Shown here piece by piece: positions 8,590 to 10,899 of a stretch of DNA of 10,899 nt. The position numbers and the translations under genes are program-made. Numbering within the stretch: position 1 is the stretch's first letter; each line of letters starts with the position of its first letter. The notes below the pieces were generated by a model, which ran no database searches, was not told the origin of the DNA, and saw only the letters and a list, made by a program, of their open reading frames with translations. The DNA is taken from NCBI GenBank assembly GCA_003024985.2, contig PXIH01S0084203.1; one strand, written 5' to 3'. The stretch comes from Euperipatoides rowelli (taxonomy: Eukaryota; Onychophora; Udeonychophora; Euonychophora; Peripatopsidae).

Positions 8590-8645
8590 CTCCCCCTGTG
8601 GTGGTACATGGGGTGTCCCCCCCCCCTCCTTGATATGCCACTTAC
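8590..8645. repeat. C-rich repeat copy 2, ending like a transposon terminus
   Basis: TGGTACATGGGG (8602-8613) differs from copy 1 by one base, and a C run followed by TCCTT comes next (8617-8631). On the minus strand the far end reads AAGTGGCATATCAAGG and then a G run, similar to the CAGTGGCG-type termini of some animal DNA transposons. The bases after it (acagga) match those after the 7988-8040 fragment. Confidence 0.45.
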
Positions 8646-8816
8646 AGGATATATTAACTAATGCAATTTGATGTTCCAAATATTTTACTAATATATATTT
8701 ACAATAAAATTTTAAATTAACTAGATATAGATCTATATTTTAAATTATAGCTCATTGTATTATATTTACATTTTAAATATTTTGTTTAATTCTGCGTTCT
8801 ATGGGTTTGTGTACTG

Positions 8817-9106
8817 TAGGCTATGTAATGCATCTTTTTTATATAGTAACTTACAGCATATATAGCTATGTAGCCTACTATATTACTCAGTAGGCTAAGC
8901 CATTTTTTATTATCTCTCCCATGTAGGCTATGCTTTGATTGTATGAAATTTTGTAAGGTTGAAAAACATATGCTTATTACAACCTAATAAATAAATAAAT
9001 AAATGTCACTACATTTACCCCTAAGCCAATATTTTAATAAGTCATGCACACTAAAAAAATTAGGTGACTATACTGTTTATATCTACTGTAGGTCTATATT
9101 AGGCTA
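8817..9106. repeat. Cluster of TAGGCTA / TAGCCTA heptamers
   Basis: TAGGCTA occurs at 8817-8823, 8891-8897, 8924-8930 and 9100-9106, and its complement TAGCCTA at 8871-8877; a near match, TAGGTCTA, lies at about 9089. Five exact copies in 290 bases is many more than expected by chance in AT-rich sequence. Spacing is irregular, so this is not a simple tandem array. Origin unknown. Confidence 0.6.
8986..9004. repeat. (AATA)n microsatellite
   Basis: AATA is repeated about 4.75 times. Such tracts occur as simple repeats and also as the 3' tails of some LINE and SINE elements on the + strand. No body of a SINE or LINE was recognised upstream. Confidence 0.85.
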
Positions 9107-9151
9107 TAGAAAGTTTCTGGAGACAATAACCATGCAAGTAAAAAGTAGGCA

Positions 9152-9165
9152 TTTTTTTTTTTTTT
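9152..9165 (-). other. 14-base T tract; possible fossil poly(A) tail of the transporter retrocopy
   Basis: Read on the minus strand this is a run of 14 A that starts 26 bases after an AATAAA (9197-9192), which itself follows the transporter stop codon. That spacing is what an mRNA 3' end with its tail would leave after reverse transcription and insertion. It is the longest single-base run I noticed in the window, but T runs of about ten occur elsewhere in this AT-rich DNA. Confidence 0.5.
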
Positions 9166-9191
9166 CCATTGGTAGTGATGGGTCATGAACA

Positions 9192-9197
9192 TTTATT
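9192..9197 (-). promoter_or_regulatory. Polyadenylation signal AATAAA just after the transporter stop
   Basis: On the minus strand the transporter stop TGA (9201-9199) is followed after one base by AATAAA. This would give an extremely short 3' UTR, with cleavage about 10-30 bases later, which coincides with the start of the A run at 9165. It is the nearest canonical signal downstream of the gene. Confidence 0.6.
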
Positions 9198-9198
9198 T

Positions 9199-10623
9199 TC
9201 AAACAGGAACATTTTTATTTTTAGTAAAAAAATTAGAAATTTCTTCAAGAGATCGTCCTTTAGTTTCTGGAACAATTTTCCACACAAATAGCACCCCTGT
9301 AAAACAAACAGCCCCAAAAAACCAAAATGTCCCATAATCCTCCATGGCATGTTCCATATCTAAAAATTCTTTAGTTGTAATGAACACTGACGTCCAATTA
9401 GCAATAACAGCAATCCCACTAGCTATTCCTTTGGCTCGACCTGGTACAAATTCTCCCATTACAACCCAGGGAACAGGCCCATAGCCACAGGAAAATGCAA
9501 CAATATAAATTATTATACAAAAAAGAGGAAGCCATGAGGCTTTACCTTCTGATTGAAAAAAATAATAAAATATACCAAATAAAACACACATAGCTCCCAT
9601 CAAACTCCCAGAAATCAATAACAGAATCTTTCGTCCAAAACGTTCAATAAAATAAACACTACTTAAAGTGGCGACCACTTGGGTTGTTGCCATTATTATA
9701 GATGCCACGTTGGAGTCAAAAGACGGCATAGCGGCGCTAAATATTGACTTTGTATTAAATGTAACGGCGTTAACTCCAGAAAATTGTTGAAAAATCATAG
9801 TTAAAACTGAAATTAAAACCGGTAAGAACAGTGATGGTTGTAAAAGTTCTTTGAATGATAATTTCTGTTCTTCTTGTAGGAATTTTTGAAGTTCGTCGCA
9901 TTCGTTTTCCACATTATAGTCGGATTTCCGAAGCCATTTTAAACATTTAATTGCTTCATCACGACGGTTGTTTCGAAGCAGCCACCGTGGAGCTTCAGGC
10001 ATAAATATCATTAGAGCAAGCATTGCTATAGGGATACATACGCAAATAATAGCTAGCCACTGCCAACTAGTATATGTACCCACTACAAATACAAATAAAA
10101 TTCCAATCACTAAAAATAATTGAAAAAAAGATCCCAAAGGTCCTCGGAGAGACGGTGGTGATAAATCAGCTATGTAAACAGGTGCTATTAAACATGACAT
10201 ACCAATACCGATTCCAATAAAAACACGTGCAATTAAAACCATGGCTAAATTAAATGAATAAGTAACTAATAGCCACCCAATAATATACGGTAAACTTGTT
10301 ATCATAAGCGATATCCGATAACCAAGAAAACCCACGATACATCCTCCAATCACTCCTCCAATTATGGCCCCAATGCTTAAAATCCCATCAAACCATGATC
10401 TTTCATTTTCATTTAGAGTAAGTTGTGCATCACATTTGGTAGTATCCGTTAATTGAGGATCTGCAGGCGAGCTGTATCCCATAGCACACCCTGCAGTAAA
10501 AGCACCAAGACATGCAGATACAGTAGCTAAATATAATTTAAAAGTTCCACCTTTCGTAGCAGATTGTGCCGGCAACGAACTCGATACATTATTATCACAA
10601 ATTTCAGGTGTATCTTCGGACAT
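9199..10623 (-). CDS. MFS sugar transporter, SLC2 class III / Tret1-like, single exon
   Basis: A 474-residue membrane carrier expected to move a sugar across the plasma or an internal membrane by facilitated diffusion; the substrate (glucose, trehalose or other) cannot be read from the sequence. About twelve hydrophobic segments are seen, the first at about 27-51, with a 60-residue cytosolic loop at about 209-268. Family motifs in order: SWF near 76; R-x-FIGIGIG (133-141); PVYIADLSPPSLRG (148-161); PEAPRWL (209-215); QQFSGVNAVTFN (279-290); ERFGRK (327-332); GYGPVPWVVMGE (380-391); NW (409-410); and PETKGRS (452-458). The loop after segment 2 reads GFLGYR instead of the usual D-R-x-G-R-R/K. 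The start is the ATG at 10623 with A at -3; an upstream extension to 10665 would need GTG. The length is normal for the family and there is no intron, stop or frameshift. The 3' end suggests an intact retrocopy. Confidence 0.92.
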   Translation of the reverse strand: MSEDTPEICDNNVSSSLPAQSATKGGTFKLYLATVSACLGAFTAGCAMGYSSPADPQLTDTTKCDAQLTLNENERSWFDGILSIGAIIGGVIGGCIVGFLGYRISLMITSLPYIIGWLLVTYSFNLAMVLIARVFIGIGIGMSCLIAPVYIADLSPPSLRGPLGSFFQLFLVIGILFVFVVGTYTSWQWLAIICVCIPIAMLALMIFMPEAPRWLLRNNRRDEAIKCLKWLRKSDYNVENECDELQKFLQEEQKLSFKELLQPSLFLPVLISVLTMIFQQFSGVNAVTFNTKSIFSAAMPSFDSNVASIIMATTQVVATLSSVYFIERFGRKILLLISGSLMGAMCVLFGIFYYFFQSEGKASWLPLFCIIIYIVAFSCGYGPVPWVVMGEFVPGRAKGIASGIAVIANWTSVFITTKEFLDMEHAMEDYGTFWFFGAVCFTGVLFVWKIVPETKGRSLEEISNFFTKNKNVPV

Positions 10624-10661
10624 TATGAATGTAGCGAAGTTTGTTTTAAATTCCCGTAAAA

Positions 10662-10675
10662 TCACATTAATTCAT
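10662..10675 (-). promoter_or_regulatory. Two minimal upstream ORFs before the transporter ATG
   Basis: On the minus strand the 14-base word ATGAATTAATGTGA contains ATG-AAT-TAA (10675-10667) and ATG-TGA (10667-10662), sharing one base. The second is a start codon followed directly by a stop, 38 bases before the main ATG. If the leader is transcribed, both would be met by scanning ribosomes and could reduce or condition translation of the transporter. Whether they are in the mRNA is not known. Confidence 0.4.
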
Positions 10676-10899
10676 TTGTTTATCTCGGATTCTGGTCCCG
10701 TTACTTACACGGTTCAAGTTTATCTAAACTAAAGCGCGCATTTTCTTAAAGATGAAAGAGCATCATGCTGATGCGGTGAGCGGTTCTTGAATACCAAGTT
10801 TCAAGTATCATGGGAGTTTTAATTATAATATATTAAGTCAATTAGTTAACTACTGAAGTGTGTTCAATAGTGTTATATAATAGTCTACAACATTTTATA
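10676..10899 (-). other. Upstream flank of the transporter: leader and possible promoter
   Basis: No coding region is seen. The 10676-10800 part is less AT-rich than the intergenic DNA to the left and could be 5' UTR. It contains a perfect 6-base inverted repeat around three bases (GCATCA-TGC-TGATGC, 10760-10774). A GTAAGT donor-like word reads on the minus strand at 10708-10703, but no acceptor with a pyrimidine tract lies between it and the ATG. Confidence 0.4.
10850..10879 (-). promoter_or_regulatory. Weak core-promoter candidate (TATATAA plus TCAGTAG)
   Basis: On the minus strand TATATAA (10879-10873) is followed by TCAGTAG (10856-10850), similar to the arthropod initiator TCAGT. The first T of the TATA-like word is 25 bases before the initiator A, slightly shorter than the usual 30. 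Transcription from here would give a leader of about 230 bases. In AT-rich DNA such words arise easily. Confidence 0.2.

Larger units (their letters stand above)
8041..8985. other. AT-rich intergenic DNA with repeat fragments, no gene supported
   Basis: Short open frames at 8196-8405 and 8323-8505 overlap the C-rich repeats and show no domain-like pattern. The segment 8340-8510 is of more balanced composition, with accactgtggt (an 11-base palindrome) and a ggtcaac/gttgac inverted pair near 8377-8405. It could be part of an unrecognised transposable element. From 8650 onward the sequence is AT-rich again. Confidence 0.55.

Noticed and set aside
9003-9188. 61-codon open frame before the transporter 3' end
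   Set aside because: It begins at the microsatellite and reads through the 14-base T tract (a run of Phe); no support as a gene.
10624-10665. 14-residue N-terminal extension of the transporter
   Set aside because: The codon at 10665-10663 is GTG, not ATG. The first in-frame ATG is at 10623, and family members do not need the extra residues.
10703-10708. GTAAGT splice-donor-like word upstream of the transporter (minus strand)
   Set aside because: No acceptor with a pyrimidine tract lies between it and the ATG, and an intron spliced into the frame would remove conserved coding sequence. An alternative upstream exon cannot be excluded but is unsupported.
1-10899. tRNA genes, rRNA, CRISPR arrays, phage or bacterial defence systems
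   Set aside because: I looked for tRNA box B words, regular spaced direct repeats and linked gene sets on both strands and found none.

Overview
The window looks like nuclear DNA from an AT-rich animal genome, most plausibly an arthropod. That is an inference from three things: a decayed Ty3/gypsy-type LTR retrotransposon, long stretches of AT-rich non-coding DNA with microsatellites and poly-T runs, and an intact single-exon class III sugar transporter of the kind often amplified in insects (Tret1-like / GLUT6-GLUT8-like). Nothing suggests a bacterial or viral genome: there are no operons and no ribosome binding sites. The species cannot be named from the sequence alone.

Layout. Positions 1-805 are AT-rich non-coding DNA with a notable interleaved pair of inverted repeats at 38-107. 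Positions 806-5305 (+ strand) hold one Ty3/gypsy-type element in the canonical order gag, protease, reverse transcriptase, RNase H, integrase with a GPY/F-type C-terminus. All domains can be followed end to end, but the reading frame changes about nine times and at least eight further in-frame stops occur, so it is a pseudo-element. Several catalytic or metal-binding positions are also hit directly. I could not identify a matching LTR pair by eye. Positions 5306-9190 contain no gene I can support. They hold several perfect hairpins, C-rich repeat fragments that resemble DNA-transposon ends, a cluster of TAGGCTA heptamers, an (AATA)n microsatellite, a single N at 7941 and a 14-base T tract.

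Positions 9199-10623 (- strand) encode an intact 474-residue MFS sugar transporter in one exon. Reading the minus strand, its stop codon is followed almost at once by AATAAA, then 26 bases, then a 14-base A run. That is the expected trace of a reverse-transcribed, polyadenylated mRNA, so the gene may be a functional processed retrogene. Directly upstream of its ATG are two tiny overlapping start-stop uORFs.

The retroelement and the transporter are not functionally linked as far as can be seen. They may share only a history of retrotransposition activity in this genome. I found no undescribed multi-gene system. The most checkable leads are the retrogene signature, the uORF pair, and the unexplained inverted-repeat structures.
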